Below are positions 14,518 to 23,027 of a stretch of DNA of 37,476 nucleotides, piece by piece. Origin of the DNA: Deinococcus alpinitundrae (GTDB taxonomy: Bacteria > Deinococcota > Deinococci > Deinococcales > Deinococcaceae); the NCBI RefSeq assembly GCF_009982895.1, contig NZ_WXZL01000029.1:1-37476 (forward strand). The letters run 5' to 3'. How positions within the stretch are numbered: the first letter of the stretch is position 1; each line of letters starts with the position of its first letter. The notes beneath the pieces were generated by a model. The model saw nothing but the letters and a program-made list of their open reading frames with translations, was not told the DNA's origin and did no database searches. A program made the position numbers and the translations under genes.

Positions 14518-14678
14518 GATCCACAGATCATGCTCAGCGGGTGAAAGCAGTAGGAGGGTCGTTATTGTGACGAATTTGTCGGCCCGCGCGGCCGACAATG
14601 AGGGAGAAGATCAGGTGCGTGTCATCACTCACTTCAATTGGATCTCGTCTCATCAATTGCCGCTGGAGTGACCTGTTT

Positions 14679-15818
14679 ATGACTACTGATCTTGTCCGTA
14701 CCCCGACGCCGCCCATGGTGATCTCTGACAGCCGGGAGCTGGCTTCCCTCGACATTGTGGGGTTGATGCAGCTGGCCCTCGAAGCCCCCGATCTGGCCTC
14801 AGGCGTCGAGCCCACCCTCAACGAACTGATCGACCACACCGCTGCGGTGGGCGCCGCGTACTTTCAGGCCAAGGTCGAGGGGACCTCTGCGGCGCTGAAC
14901 TATCACGTGCGCGCTGGTGCCGGCGAGTTGCCAAGCGCCTCTGGGATGCAGGCCATCGCCGCCCACGGTCTCCCTGCCCACACCCCACTCATGCGCGCCC
15001 TGTTGACCCGGCGGACACCGATGTTCTTCGACGATACCGCCGCTCAGCCTCAGACTGAAGGTTTTCCTGAACTGGGGGTTGTGAGCCTGGCCGCCGCACC
15101 GGTCGTGGGCAAACGCGGCGAACTCCTCGGCGCTTTTTTGATGCATACCTTCGTGCCGCATGTTTGGAGCGAAGCGGAAGTGAGGCTATTCAGCAGCGTT
15201 GCAGGCGCGATTGCCTCACTGATCGTGCGTCTGGCCGCTGAGGAACAAGCGAGCAACGCACGCGAAGCGGCGCTGCGGGCGTTGGGTTTGGCTCTCGAAG
15301 CGCGTGACCGGGAAACCCAGGGGCACACCGATCGGGTAGCCGAGATGGCCCTCCGGTTGGCTGAGCAACTCCAGCTCAGCACGGATGAGACGCAGTCGCT
15401 GCGCTGGGGCGCTTACTTGCACGACATTGGCAAGATCGCGATTGCCGATCAGATTCTGCACAAGCCCGGCAAACTCAGCGCCGAGGAATTCACGCTGATG
15501 CAGACCCACGCGGAGATCGGTCACCAGTTTGCCAGCGCATTGGGCTTTTTGCCGTCCGAGGCGCTGGCGGTGGTGTTACACCACCATGAACGCTGGGACG
15601 GTCAGGGGTACCCCGAACAACTGCGCGGGGAGGAGATTCATCTGCTTCCCAGGATTTTTGCCCTGTGCGACGTGTATGACGCGCTCATTAGCGAGCGGCC
15701 TTATAAACGGGCCTGGACACACGCTGAAGCGTGTGCTGAGATCGAAGCCCAGTCCGGCCGGCATTTTGATCCGCAGGTGGTCGGTGCCTTCTTCGCCCTT
15801 CCAGAACGGCACGACTGA
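14679..15818 (+). CDS. GAF-HD-GYP c-di-GMP phosphodiesterase
   Basis: From ATG 14679 the product is about 379 aa. The N-terminal part is GAF-like (LMQLALEAPDLASGVEPTLN through VVGKRGELLGAFLMHTF). The HD-GYP domain follows: a helix with RDRETQGHTDRVAEMALRLA, the metal site AYLHDIGKIAI, HAEIGHQFA, then HHHERWDGQGYP carrying the GYP triplet. All expected HD and GYP residues are present, so it should hydrolyse c-di-GMP, usually to GMP. An in-frame ATG at 14598 would add 27 residues but lacks a good ribosome site. It counteracts the neighbouring cyclases. Confidence 0.9.
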   Translation: MTTDLVRTPTPPMVISDSRELASLDIVGLMQLALEAPDLASGVEPTLNELIDHTAAVGAAYFQAKVEGTSAALNYHVRAGAGELPSASGMQAIAAHGLPAHTPLMRALLTRRTPMFFDDTAAQPQTEGFPELGVVSLAAAPVVGKRGELLGAFLMHTFVPHVWSEAEVRLFSSVAGAIASLIVRLAAEEQASNAREAALRALGLALEARDRETQGHTDRVAEMALRLAEQLQLSTDETQSLRWGAYLHDIGKIAIADQILHKPGKLSAEEFTLMQTHAEIGHQFASALGFLPSEALAVVLHHHERWDGQGYPEQLRGEEIHLLPRIFALCDVYDALISERPYKRAWTHAEACAEIEAQSGRHFDPQVVGAFFALPERHD

Positions 15819-15868
15819 TTGACGCGGCTCTGCCGCCGTTCGCGTAAGGAGGTTGGAATAGTCTGGCC

Positions 15869-15952
15869 ATGATCGCCTCTGAAGAGCGCGACCTGGTGCG
15901 CGAGTACGCCTACGGACAGTTGGGGCTGATGGTCGGCGGGTGGGCGGCATGA
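15869..15952 (+). CDS. Possible 27-aa leader-like peptide
   Basis: ATG at 15869 encodes MIASEERDLVREYAYGQLGL plus VGGWAA-type residues to a TGA that overlaps the next ATG (ATGA). AAGGAGG lies 16 nt upstream and a TAGTCT box 4 nt upstream, so initiation is ambiguous. It may be a true small protein or the last piece of a longer lost gene; coupling to the following gene is clear. Confidence 0.4.
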   Translation: MIASEERDLVREYAYGQLGLMVGGWAA

Positions 15953-16341
15953 AGTTCATCGTCTTGCACCCGAGTGGCCAGTGCGAGGAGCGTGAGCTGC
16001 CCGCCGATTCCGGCAAGCGTCTGTAGGCCCTGCAAGCGGCGGTGGGCGGGGACATCGAGTATCTCAGCCCGGCCTTCCATGGCCTGCACAACCACGAGGT
16101 GATCATCAACGATGACGGTCACGAACGCTTGCCCCTGAATACCACCGGCAGTCTGGCGATCGGGATGGACCTGAAGGTCTGCCACCCGCTGTCCGGCCCC
16201 ATCGTGCTGGTGCCGACTGAGGACGACCTGCAAGCCCAGCGGCAGGCGCAGGGACACTACTTCGGTCGGCTGGATGCGCTGGTCCTGGGCCTGAGCAGCG
16301 AGGAGGAAGCAGGGCTCGGCTTTGTGATCGACGCTCGGTAG
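15949..16341 (+). pseudogene. DUF3846-like protein with an in-frame TAG
   Basis: The frame begins MKFIVLHPSGQCEERELPAD, reaches KRL, hits TAG at 16024-16026 (codon 26), and continues without further stops as ALQAAVGGDIEYLSPAFHGL to the end at 16341 (130 residues). The VGGxIE block with a following INDDGHERLPLN matches, from memory, DUF3846, a family of small proteins common on phages and plasmids. The single stop in an otherwise clean frame means recent inactivation, a sequencing error or, less likely, readthrough. The position normally holds a residue between L and A. Confidence 0.6.
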
Positions 16342-16355
16342 GCCCGCATCTTTCG

Positions 16356-16392
16356 ATGGACAACAGGTGCGTCTGCCCTGTTGTCCATTTTC
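16356..16392 (+). terminator. Rho-independent terminator
   Basis: ATGGACAACAGG and CCTGTTGTCCAT form a perfect 12-bp stem with a 9-nt loop, followed by TTTTC, directly after the DUF3846-like gene. Confidence 0.85.
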
Positions 16393-16562
16393 AGTCCCCT
16401 CATTCTGAGCCCCCGAAAGCTTTGGGAGAATGACAACAATCGGTTCTTCATGACGAAGCGGTGTGCCGTGCTGACGGAGACTGGGGCAGAAGTTCAAGTG
16501 TGCTCCCTCACCCAACTTCATTTGAATCTCGTCCCAGGGACTACCGCGGGAGCCGCCCAAAT

Positions 16563-16886
16563 ATGACCACGCCTGAACCCGACCGCATACCCCTGCTGCT
16601 CAGCCCTGAGCGGCTGTACGAGAAAACAAGAGTTTTTATGGAGCTGACACGGAGCGAAGACAGCTTAGGACGCCGTATCGGACAAGTGGGACAGCGTGCC
16701 GCTGAGAAGCTGCGGCCGCGTCACCGTGCATCTCCTGGGGTCTGGCGTGGATGGTTTGATCGGGCCTGGGAACTTCATCTCCTCTCCCTCGAAATATCCA
16801 AAGATGATTACGAACAACAGTTAAGCCTGTACGAAAAAGTGCGGGACCTCGAAGGAGAGCTGCCGGGAGGAAAACTCTCTCCTTGA
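16563..16886 (+). CDS. Hypothetical 107-aa protein
   Basis: From ATG 16563 the product begins MTTPEPDRIPLLLSPERLYE. It is basic in the middle (GQRAAEKLRPRHRASPGVWR) and helical at the end (DDYEQQLSLYEKVRDLEGEL). An upstream in-frame start at 16461 is possible but overlaps AT-richer leader sequence. No family recognised. It stands 14 bp before the gene at 16901. Confidence 0.5.
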   Translation: MTTPEPDRIPLLLSPERLYEKTRVFMELTRSEDSLGRRIGQVGQRAAEKLRPRHRASPGVWRGWFDRAWELHLLSLEISKDDYEQQLSLYEKVRDLEGELPGGKLSP

Positions 16887-16888
16887 CC

Positions 16889-16894
16889 TATCCT
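16889..16894 (+). promoter_or_regulatory. Leaderless -10 box for gene at 16901
   Basis: TATCCT, 6 nt, ATG. The same box-spacer-ATGCCCCGCGC arrangement recurs at 18438-18460, before the duplicate copy. Confidence 0.5.
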
Positions 16895-16900
16895 CTCTCC

Positions 16901-17104
16901 ATGCCCCGCGCACAGCTCATTGACGCCAACACCGGCGAGATCCTGGACGACCTCGGCTGGTTCGAGACGGCCAACGAGGCCCGCAACGCCTGTGGGAAGT
17001 ACGTCGAGCACATGCTGATCTGGGAGCGCAGCCCAGATGGGTTGTGGGTCGCCGAGGACGAAGACGAGGCGTACCACGTTGAAGCGGACCCACTCGAGGA
17101 GTGA
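16901..17104 (+). CDS. Hypothetical 67-aa acidic protein (duplicated family)
   Basis: From ATG 16901 the product reads MPRAQLIDANTGEILDDLGW and continues FETANEARNACGKYVEHM, ending in a very acidic tail (EDEDEAYHVEADPLEE). The N-terminal part could be a small beta hairpin plus helix. No family recognised. A frameshifted copy lies at 18450-18627. In both places the gene stands immediately beside the 3' end of a minus-strand GGDEF gene (17152 and 18601), suggesting that the pair was duplicated as a block. Confidence 0.7.
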   Translation: MPRAQLIDANTGEILDDLGWFETANEARNACGKYVEHMLIWERSPDGLWVAEDEDEAYHVEADPLEE

Positions 17105-17151
17105 ACGAAAACTCCCGCACCACCGCTGAGGCAAACTGCAGGGGGCTTGTT

Positions 17152-18273
17152 TCAGACTGAGGGTGCTTTTGGCCCGCGCTGCTTCCCCAGTCCCACACTC
17201 CCCCCAAGACCAGCTTCGTTCATCACCCGGTTACGCCCCGCATTCTTCGCCTGATACAGCAACGCATCCGCACGTTCCAGGATCTGTGCCTGAGTCCCTT
17301 TACAGGCCACCAGACCACCCGAGAACGTGACCCCACTTGGCAACCCACACCGCCGCCCCACGTCTCTGGCCACCGCTTGATGCAGTCGCTCCGTCACCAT
17401 GCCCACCGATGAAGCCGGGCAGTCGTTGAGCACGACCAGGAATTCCTCGCCGCCCAGCCGGTAAGTACGGTCCCCGGGCCGGAGTTGCTCACTCAAGACC
17501 TGCACCGTCTGCCGCAAGACCTGGTCACCCACCGCGTGACCATGAACATCATTGACCTGCTTGAAGTGATCGAGATCGAGCAGCAAGACGAAGGTGCCTG
17601 ACGCGAAGTGGGTCTGGTCCGCTTCAAACTGACGCCGGTTGAAGGCACCCGTCAGGTTGTCGGTGAACGCCAGGCGTTGGAGCTTCTCGCTCGTGCCGAT
17701 CAGACTGAACCGGGTGGCGGTGACGCCGTTGGCCAGGACCGTTCCCAGGGCGCTCATGCTGGCAAACAGCAGATAGATCGGCAGTGCCTCCAGGAAGGTC
17801 TTGCCCGTCGCCGCGAAGGCCCAGAAAGTCGTAAGGTTGGCCAGGCCGAAGATCACCGGCGGCATCCACCATGTCTGGGCCATCGGCAACTGCAGCGAAG
17901 AGCTGCTGGAGCTTCTGAGTGCCGAAGCGATCAGGACAACCAGCACGATACTGACCAGCGCCGGAACCACCGCAGGACCACCCAACTGCAGCCGGTAAAG
18001 CATCACGGGAAGCGCGACGAGAAACCCCATCCGCGGGCCGCTGCGCAAACTGACCAAAGCAATCGGTGCCGTTCTCAGATCGAAGAACAACCCTGGCGCG
18101 AGGGTGGCCGTGTGGGCCAGCAGGATCAGCGGTGTTGCCATTTTGATGGCGACCCGGAGGACGGTGTGCCAGATAGTACTCGCTTGCTCAGCGGTGTACG
18201 TCAAGCTCGTCAGGAAGGTCAAGCTGATGAGGAGGGCCAAGTTGATGGCCAGTTGATCGAGCGTGTTGAGCAT
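17152..18273 (-). CDS. 5TMR-type membrane GGDEF diguanylate cyclase
   Basis: A 373-aa protein. Residues 1-185 contain about five to six TM helices with a segment like the 5TMR-LYT sensor (FDLRTAPIALVSLRSGPRMG, then LPVMLYRLQLGGP). The GGDEF domain starts at LAFTDNLTGAFNRRQF, has FVLLLDLDHFKQVND, and carries the active signature GGEEF (274-278). RPGD at 265-268 lies five residues before the signature and fits the RxxD inhibitory site. Family members synthesise c-di-GMP; 5TMR domains sense ligands or membrane state. ATG at 18273 has GGAGGG 4-5 nt upstream. Confidence 0.9.
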   Translation of the reverse strand: MLNTLDQLAINLALLISLTFLTSLTYTAEQASTIWHTVLRVAIKMATPLILLAHTATLAPGLFFDLRTAPIALVSLRSGPRMGFLVALPVMLYRLQLGGPAVVPALVSIVLVVLIASALRSSSSSSLQLPMAQTWWMPPVIFGLANLTTFWAFAATGKTFLEALPIYLLFASMSALGTVLANGVTATRFSLIGTSEKLQRLAFTDNLTGAFNRRQFEADQTHFASGTFVLLLDLDHFKQVNDVHGHAVGDQVLRQTVQVLSEQLRPGDRTYRLGGEEFLVVLNDCPASSVGMVTERLHQAVARDVGRRCGLPSGVTFSGGLVACKGTQAQILERADALLYQAKNAGRNRVMNEAGLGGSVGLGKQRGPKAPSV

Positions 18274-18386
18274 GGTCCCTCCGAGTCAGTGGTTCTGCGG
18301 GCATAGTTGTCGTGCTGGTCTTACACGCTGCTGACACGAAGCTCGAGAAGACGAAGGCGAGCAAGCCCATCCGAATGAAGGCAACG

Positions 18387-18426
18387 CAAAAAGCCCCCGC
18401 TCCCGGCATCGGCCAAGGTGGGGGTT
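18387..18426 (-). terminator. GC-rich terminator (family with 22952-22993)
   Basis: On the minus strand GAACCCCCACC pairs imperfectly with GCGGGGGCTTTTTG. The loop region CTCCCGGCATCGGCCA (plus strand) is shared with the hairpin at 22952-22993, so a terminator cassette has been copied. Oriented to end transcripts coming from the GGDEF gene at 18601. Confidence 0.65.
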
Positions 18427-18449
18427 CTCGTCTGTTCTATCCTGAACCT

Positions 18450-18627
18450 ATGCCCCGCGCAGCTGATCGTCTCGAACACCAGCGAGATCCTAGACGATCT
18501 CGGCTGGTTCGAGACGGCCAATGAGGCCCGCAGCGCCTGCGCCCGCCACGCTGAGTCCATGCGGCAAGTCAAGTCAAGACACCACACCTGCACAACCAAG
18601 CTACTCATGCGCTTTAGGCTCCGTTGA
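18450..18627 (+). pseudogene. Frameshifted copy of the 16901 gene
   Basis: The ATGCCCCGCGCA start and its TATCCT box match those of the gene at 16901. About 2 bp are missing right after it, so the homologous frame continues only as AQLIVSNTSEILDDLGWFET then ANEARSACARHAESM. After this similarity ends. The acidic tail is lost. A broken duplicate. Confidence 0.65.
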
Positions 18628-20069
18628 GGCTGCTGGCATCTGCCGCTCCGCAACCTGCTCGTGGTGCTGACGTTTGTCCTGGTACATGCGTTTGTCACCC
18701 AACCGGACAAGCTCTCCCAGGGTCATGGCTTCCGCCGGGTAGGTCGCGATTCCAGCACTCACATTCGCCCGGTCGAAACCGAGTGCACGAACCTCTCCCA
18801 TGGCTTCCCGGACCCGCAGCAGCACCGCCTGGAGACCCTCAGGACCGGTGTGCGGCAAAACCGCGATGAACTCATCGCCCCCCACCCGGAACAGGAGGTC
18901 CTCACGCCGCAATGCCCCCTGCAGGGCGCGTGCAAAGCTTTGCAGGTACGGTCACCCTGTGCATGACCGCCCTGGTCATTGACTTCTTTCAGCCCATCCA
19001 GATCGAGACTCAGAATGCTCACCGAAAACAGGTGCCGCTTGCTGGCGTTGATCGCGGCGTCGAGCGTTTCATCGAAGGCGCGGCGGTTCCCAAGCCGGGT
19101 GAGCGGATCGGTCAGGGCGGCATCTCGCAAACGCTCCATGAAGCCCTGACGTTCATGTGACAACCGGACGCTGTGGCCCGCCGTGAGGAGGAGTTCGCGA
19201 TCATTTGCAGACCAGGGCTTCGGATCCCCGACGCGGCCGAGCATCAGTGCCAGACCTCTACCCGGATCGCCTGCTGTCAATGGAATGAACGCCAGCGCCC
19301 GGACAGCCTCGTTGACCAACGCCTCGATCCGCATGGAGCTGTCCTGATATTGGTCGATAAACAAGGCCTCGTTTTGCTGAAGACTGTGCCAAGCGAGGCT
19401 TTGCGCTCGGGGAAGCCCCTGTTCCAGAAGGTCAACGAGCGCTGCGGACACCGCAGCGCTTCTGTAGTGCACCTGGTGGGTGACGACCTCACCGTCCACC
19501 TCGACCAGGACGGCGAGGTCCAGACCAGCTGGACCCGCCATGATCTCGGCCGCTTGCCGGGCAGTGTCGTACAGACTCATCGGGGTTTCGGTGAGCCGGG
19601 CGACCTGAACGAGGGCCCTGGAGAACCGTACGGCCTGGTCGAGCTCCTCAGAATGCTGTGCCCGCTGAGCCGCCTGCCTCAAGGTTCTGGTCGTGGCTTC
19701 CAGAAGCCCCCGTTCCCTGGCGGTCCGGGCTCTTGGTGAACCGAAGCGCACGGCGCTCAGCATCCCTCCCTGGACGCTCCGCAGCGCCATTCCGAAGCGC
19801 ATCCGGATCTGGTCAGCTTGGGTCAACTGCGGGAGGCGTCTGGATCCAGGCCCGCTGAGGACCAGGGGATCGCCAGTGACATCGGGCTTCTGGGTGAGGT
19901 TGGCCCGGGCGTTTGCGTCATCGGCGCGTTTGTCGGCCAGAATCGCGCGCTCTTCCGCCACAGCCGCGCGTTCCTCCGCGTCATCAGCACGGCGTAAGGC
20001 CACCTGGAGCTGCGCCGTGACGTCGGCTTGCGGCGGAAGAGGGTTGACTGGGAATTCTGGAGGCTTCAC
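18601..20069 (-). pseudogene. Coiled coil-GAF-GGDEF protein broken by one-base deletion
   Basis: GTG start at 20069 overlaps the TGA of the LOV-HD-GYP gene (GTGA). The first frame has an N-terminal coiled coil (LRRADDAEERAAVAEERAIL), a GAF domain (TPMSLYDTARQAAEIMAGPA and on), and the first half of a GGDEF domain (SILSLDLDGLKEVNDQGGHA). After QGDR the frame is lost at about 18946-18951. The next frame carries RREDLLFRVGGDEF and the rest, to a stop at 18601. The paralogue at 1-408 has one additional G here (GACCGGTACCTG against GACCGTACCTG), so a single deletion explains the break. Without it the protein would be about 489 aa with RxxD (RRED) and GGDEF intact. Confidence 0.85.
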
Positions 20070-22714
20070 GGCGCACTCTGCTGAAGCAGCTGGAGGAAGG
20101 CCTCGACCACCTGAGGATCGAAGTGGCTGCCCACCCCCGTCTGGATGTGTTCCAGCGCCCTCTCCCTGCTCCAGGCTTGGCGGTAGGGGCGGTCGCTGGT
20201 CAGGGCGTCATAGACGTCCACCACCGCGAACGCCCTGGCGGTCACCGGGATGTTCTGGCCTTTCAGACCTGCCGGATAGCCACTGCCGTCCCACTTCTCG
20301 TGGTGATACTGCGGGATGTCCAGTGCCGGACGCAGAAACTTGATCGGCGAGAGCAGCTTCACCGCGTACTCCGGGTGCTTTTTCATGAGGACCCACTCCT
20401 CGTCGGTGAGTGGCCCCGGTTTGAGCAGCACTGCATCTGGGATCCCCATCTTGCCGATGTCGTGCAGCAAGGCACCCCGCCGGACCTGGACGAGTTGCTC
20501 GGGCACGACCCCCAGCTGCCGACACAGCGCCACCGCCATCTCGGTCACGCGCCTGGAGTGCCCTTCGGTCTCCTTATCCCGCAGGTCGAGCGCGTGTGCC
20601 CAGCCCTCGATGGTCTCATCGTAGGCCAGCCGCAGCTCCAGGTTCTTGCGCTCCAGTTCGGTGAAGAGCTGGGCATTGTCCACCGCGATGGCCGCCTGGG
20701 CGGTCAGCATCTCGAAGGTCTCCAGCCACGCCGCCGAAGGTTCGAACGGTTCGCGGTGCAGCACCTCGATGACGCCCAGCACCTTGCCTTTGGACATGAG
20801 CGGCGCGCCGTAGTACGCCATCAGCCGCTCTCTGGTCAGCATTTCCCGCCACTCCGGTGGGACCAGGGTGCTTTGCAGGTCCGGCACATTCATGGCCTTG
20901 CGGCTCAGAACCACCTCACCGGCTAGACTGCTGCCTAGCCGTACCGCAGATCCCTGCAATGGCGTGGCAAAGCCCCAGGTGCCGGCGTACTCGAGGCTCA
21001 GGGTATCCGGATCGAGTAGCAGCAGGGTGACGGCGTCGGCACTGAGTTGCTGTGCGACGTTGTCCATGATCATGCTCAGCGTCACCGACAGTTCCTGCGT
21101 CGAGGCGATCGCCTGATCGATCTCCCGCAGGCCGGTAACGTGGCGCAGCTGTTGCTCGAGATGCTGATTGAGGCTACGAACCTGACCTTCGGCCGTCTGC
21201 AGCGCTGTGATGTCGCGCGTGATCTTGGCCAGTCCCACGGTTTCGCCGGCGGCATTCATGATTGCCGAGACCATCACGGCCACGGGGATCTGGCGGCCGT
21301 CTTTGGCAATCCTCAAGGAGTCGAACGCTTCGAGCCGCTCGCCCTGCACCACCTTGCTGAAGATCTGGGCACTCTCAGCGTGCAGTTCCGGCGGGATGAT
21401 CAGGGTGATGGACTGACCGATGGCCTCAGCCGCCGTGTAGCCGTACAGCTGCGCGGCTCCAGCGTTCCACGAGCGGATGGTGTCACCCAAGTCCATCCCG
21501 ACGATGGAGTCATGGCTGGCCTCGACGATGGAGGCCAGGAACGCCTGATCCTCCTCGGCAGCTTTGCGCTGGGTAATGTCGCGGACAACGCAATACAGCA
21601 GGGGGTCGTCGGCGAGGACCGCCGTGACCCATTCCAACCACACCACCGTCCCGTCCTTGCGTAGGTAGCGGTTTTGGAAAGCCGTCGCCGCTTGGCCTGC
21701 GGTGATGTTGCGGTGCTCAACCGTCGTTATGGTCCGGTCATCCGGATGGACGAAGTCATAGTAGAAGCGGCCGATCAGCTCTTCGGCGGTGTAGCTCAGC
21801 ACGTGTTGGCATGCAGCGCTCATCGTGACGAAGCGCCCCTTGGCGTCGATCGAAGTGATCATGTCCAGCGATAGGTCCAGGGTGCGCTGCAGCTGGACCG
21901 CGGTCTGATGGTAGCGCGCCTCGTTTTCTGCCAGGACGCCTTGGGCCTGCTTCTCACGGGTGATGTCTTGAATCAACGTGGCCACACAGGCTTCTCCATC
22001 GATCGGCACGGCCACGAAGGATGTGAGTGTGTCCCATAACTGTCCCGACTTTTGACGGAACTGCATCTCCCGATTGCGGACCTTCACCTGGTCCTGGAGC
22101 AGGTTCCAGACTTCGGCCCGTTCTAGCGGCTTGACCCATAAACCCAGCTCGAGTGCGGTGCGCCCAATCACTTCCTCCCGGCTATAGCCGCTCTGGCGCA
22201 GAAACTCAGGGTTGACGTCGAGGTAGTGGCCGTCACTGACTCGGGAGACGACGATGGCGACCGGGGCGGCCTCAAAGATCTTGGTAAAGCGCTCCTCGCT
22301 GGACCGCTGCTCTTTTTGAGCCTGATGGTGCTCGGTGACGTCGTTCTGGAAGCCCAGGTAATGCGTCAGGGTGCCGGCAGCGTCGTGGACCGGACTGAGG
22401 CTGAGCTCGTTGTAGAACAGCGTGCCGTTCTTGCGGTAGTTGCGGAGGGTGACAGTCGTGCTGCGCTGCTCGGCCATCGCCTGCCGGATCTCCTGCACCC
22501 CCGGCTGGTTGCGGTCCGAACCCTGCAGAAAGCGGCAGTTGCGCCCGAGAAGCTCGTCAGCGGCGTAGCCGCTGAGTCGCTCGAAAGCCGGGTTGACGTA
22601 CACGATCGGGTGATCGGATTGACGGGCGTCGGTCATGACGATGCCGACGCTGTACGCTGCGATGGCATGGCTTAGCAGCTGGGGGTCTGGTGCCGACGTA
22701 AGTCTGGGGGTCAC
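20066..22714 (-). CDS. LOV-PAS-PAS-PAS-GAF-HD-GYP phosphodiesterase
   Basis: An 882-aa cytosolic protein. Residues 10-130 are a LOV domain with the photoactive signature GRNCRFLQG (Cys60, the flavin-adduct cysteine). The flavin contacts Asn92 (RNYRKNG), Asn102 (FYNELSLSP) and Gln123 (GFQNDVTE) are all present. Three further PAS units follow (about 145-265, 270-385 and 390-510), a GAF unit (about 535-690), and an HD-GYP domain with EGHSRRVTEMA, ALLHDIGKMGI and HHEKWDGSGYP. All catalytic residues are visible, so it should be a blue-light-responsive c-di-GMP hydrolase. GTG start with GAGGAG 7 nt upstream. The 3' end is coupled to the GGDEF gene at 20069. Confidence 0.92.
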   Translation of the reverse strand: MTPRLTSAPDPQLLSHAIAAYSVGIVMTDARQSDHPIVYVNPAFERLSGYAADELLGRNCRFLQGSDRNQPGVQEIRQAMAEQRSTTVTLRNYRKNGTLFYNELSLSPVHDAAGTLTHYLGFQNDVTEHHQAQKEQRSSEERFTKIFEAAPVAIVVSRVSDGHYLDVNPEFLRQSGYSREEVIGRTALELGLWVKPLERAEVWNLLQDQVKVRNREMQFRQKSGQLWDTLTSFVAVPIDGEACVATLIQDITREKQAQGVLAENEARYHQTAVQLQRTLDLSLDMITSIDAKGRFVTMSAACQHVLSYTAEELIGRFYYDFVHPDDRTITTVEHRNITAGQAATAFQNRYLRKDGTVVWLEWVTAVLADDPLLYCVVRDITQRKAAEEDQAFLASIVEASHDSIVGMDLGDTIRSWNAGAAQLYGYTAAEAIGQSITLIIPPELHAESAQIFSKVVQGERLEAFDSLRIAKDGRQIPVAVMVSAIMNAAGETVGLAKITRDITALQTAEGQVRSLNQHLEQQLRHVTGLREIDQAIASTQELSVTLSMIMDNVAQQLSADAVTLLLLDPDTLSLEYAGTWGFATPLQGSAVRLGSSLAGEVVLSRKAMNVPDLQSTLVPPEWREMLTRERLMAYYGAPLMSKGKVLGVIEVLHREPFEPSAAWLETFEMLTAQAAIAVDNAQLFTELERKNLELRLAYDETIEGWAHALDLRDKETEGHSRRVTEMAVALCRQLGVVPEQLVQVRRGALLHDIGKMGIPDAVLLKPGPLTDEEWVLMKKHPEYAVKLLSPIKFLRPALDIPQYHHEKWDGSGYPAGLKGQNIPVTARAFAVVDVYDALTSDRPYRQAWSRERALEHIQTGVGSHFDPQVVEAFLQLLQQSAP

Positions 22715-22951
22715 GGTGTGCTCCTCGGTGATCGGCGCAGTTCAATTTCAAGTGGATAAACAGTCAGTTACATATTTACTTAGAAAAGGTTCGTTTGTGT
22801 AACACTTCCACCACTATGCACTAGTGTCTCCGGCCACATTGTTCAGGCGCGGTGCCCAAATCTCTGGTGTGATTTAAGGAGCGAGTTCGAGCACAGGAAA
22901 GCATCAAAGGCTGGGGTGGAGCGCGTCTTGGGGGCAGACGGTCCACAACAC

Positions 22952-22993
22952 AAAAAGCCCCGGCTCCCGGCATCGGCCAGGGCGGGGGCTTCA
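22952..22993 (-). terminator. GC-rich terminator
   Basis: Minus strand: GAAGCCCCCGCC pairs with GGAGCCGGGGCTTTTTGTG. It lies 35 bp after the stop of the GGDEF-EAL gene. Sequence related to 18387-18426. The rest of 22715-23027 holds only the 5' region of the LOV gene. Confidence 0.75.
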
Positions 22994-23027
22994 ACTTGTG
23001 GACTGGTGGCAGTCAACTGTGCTCACG

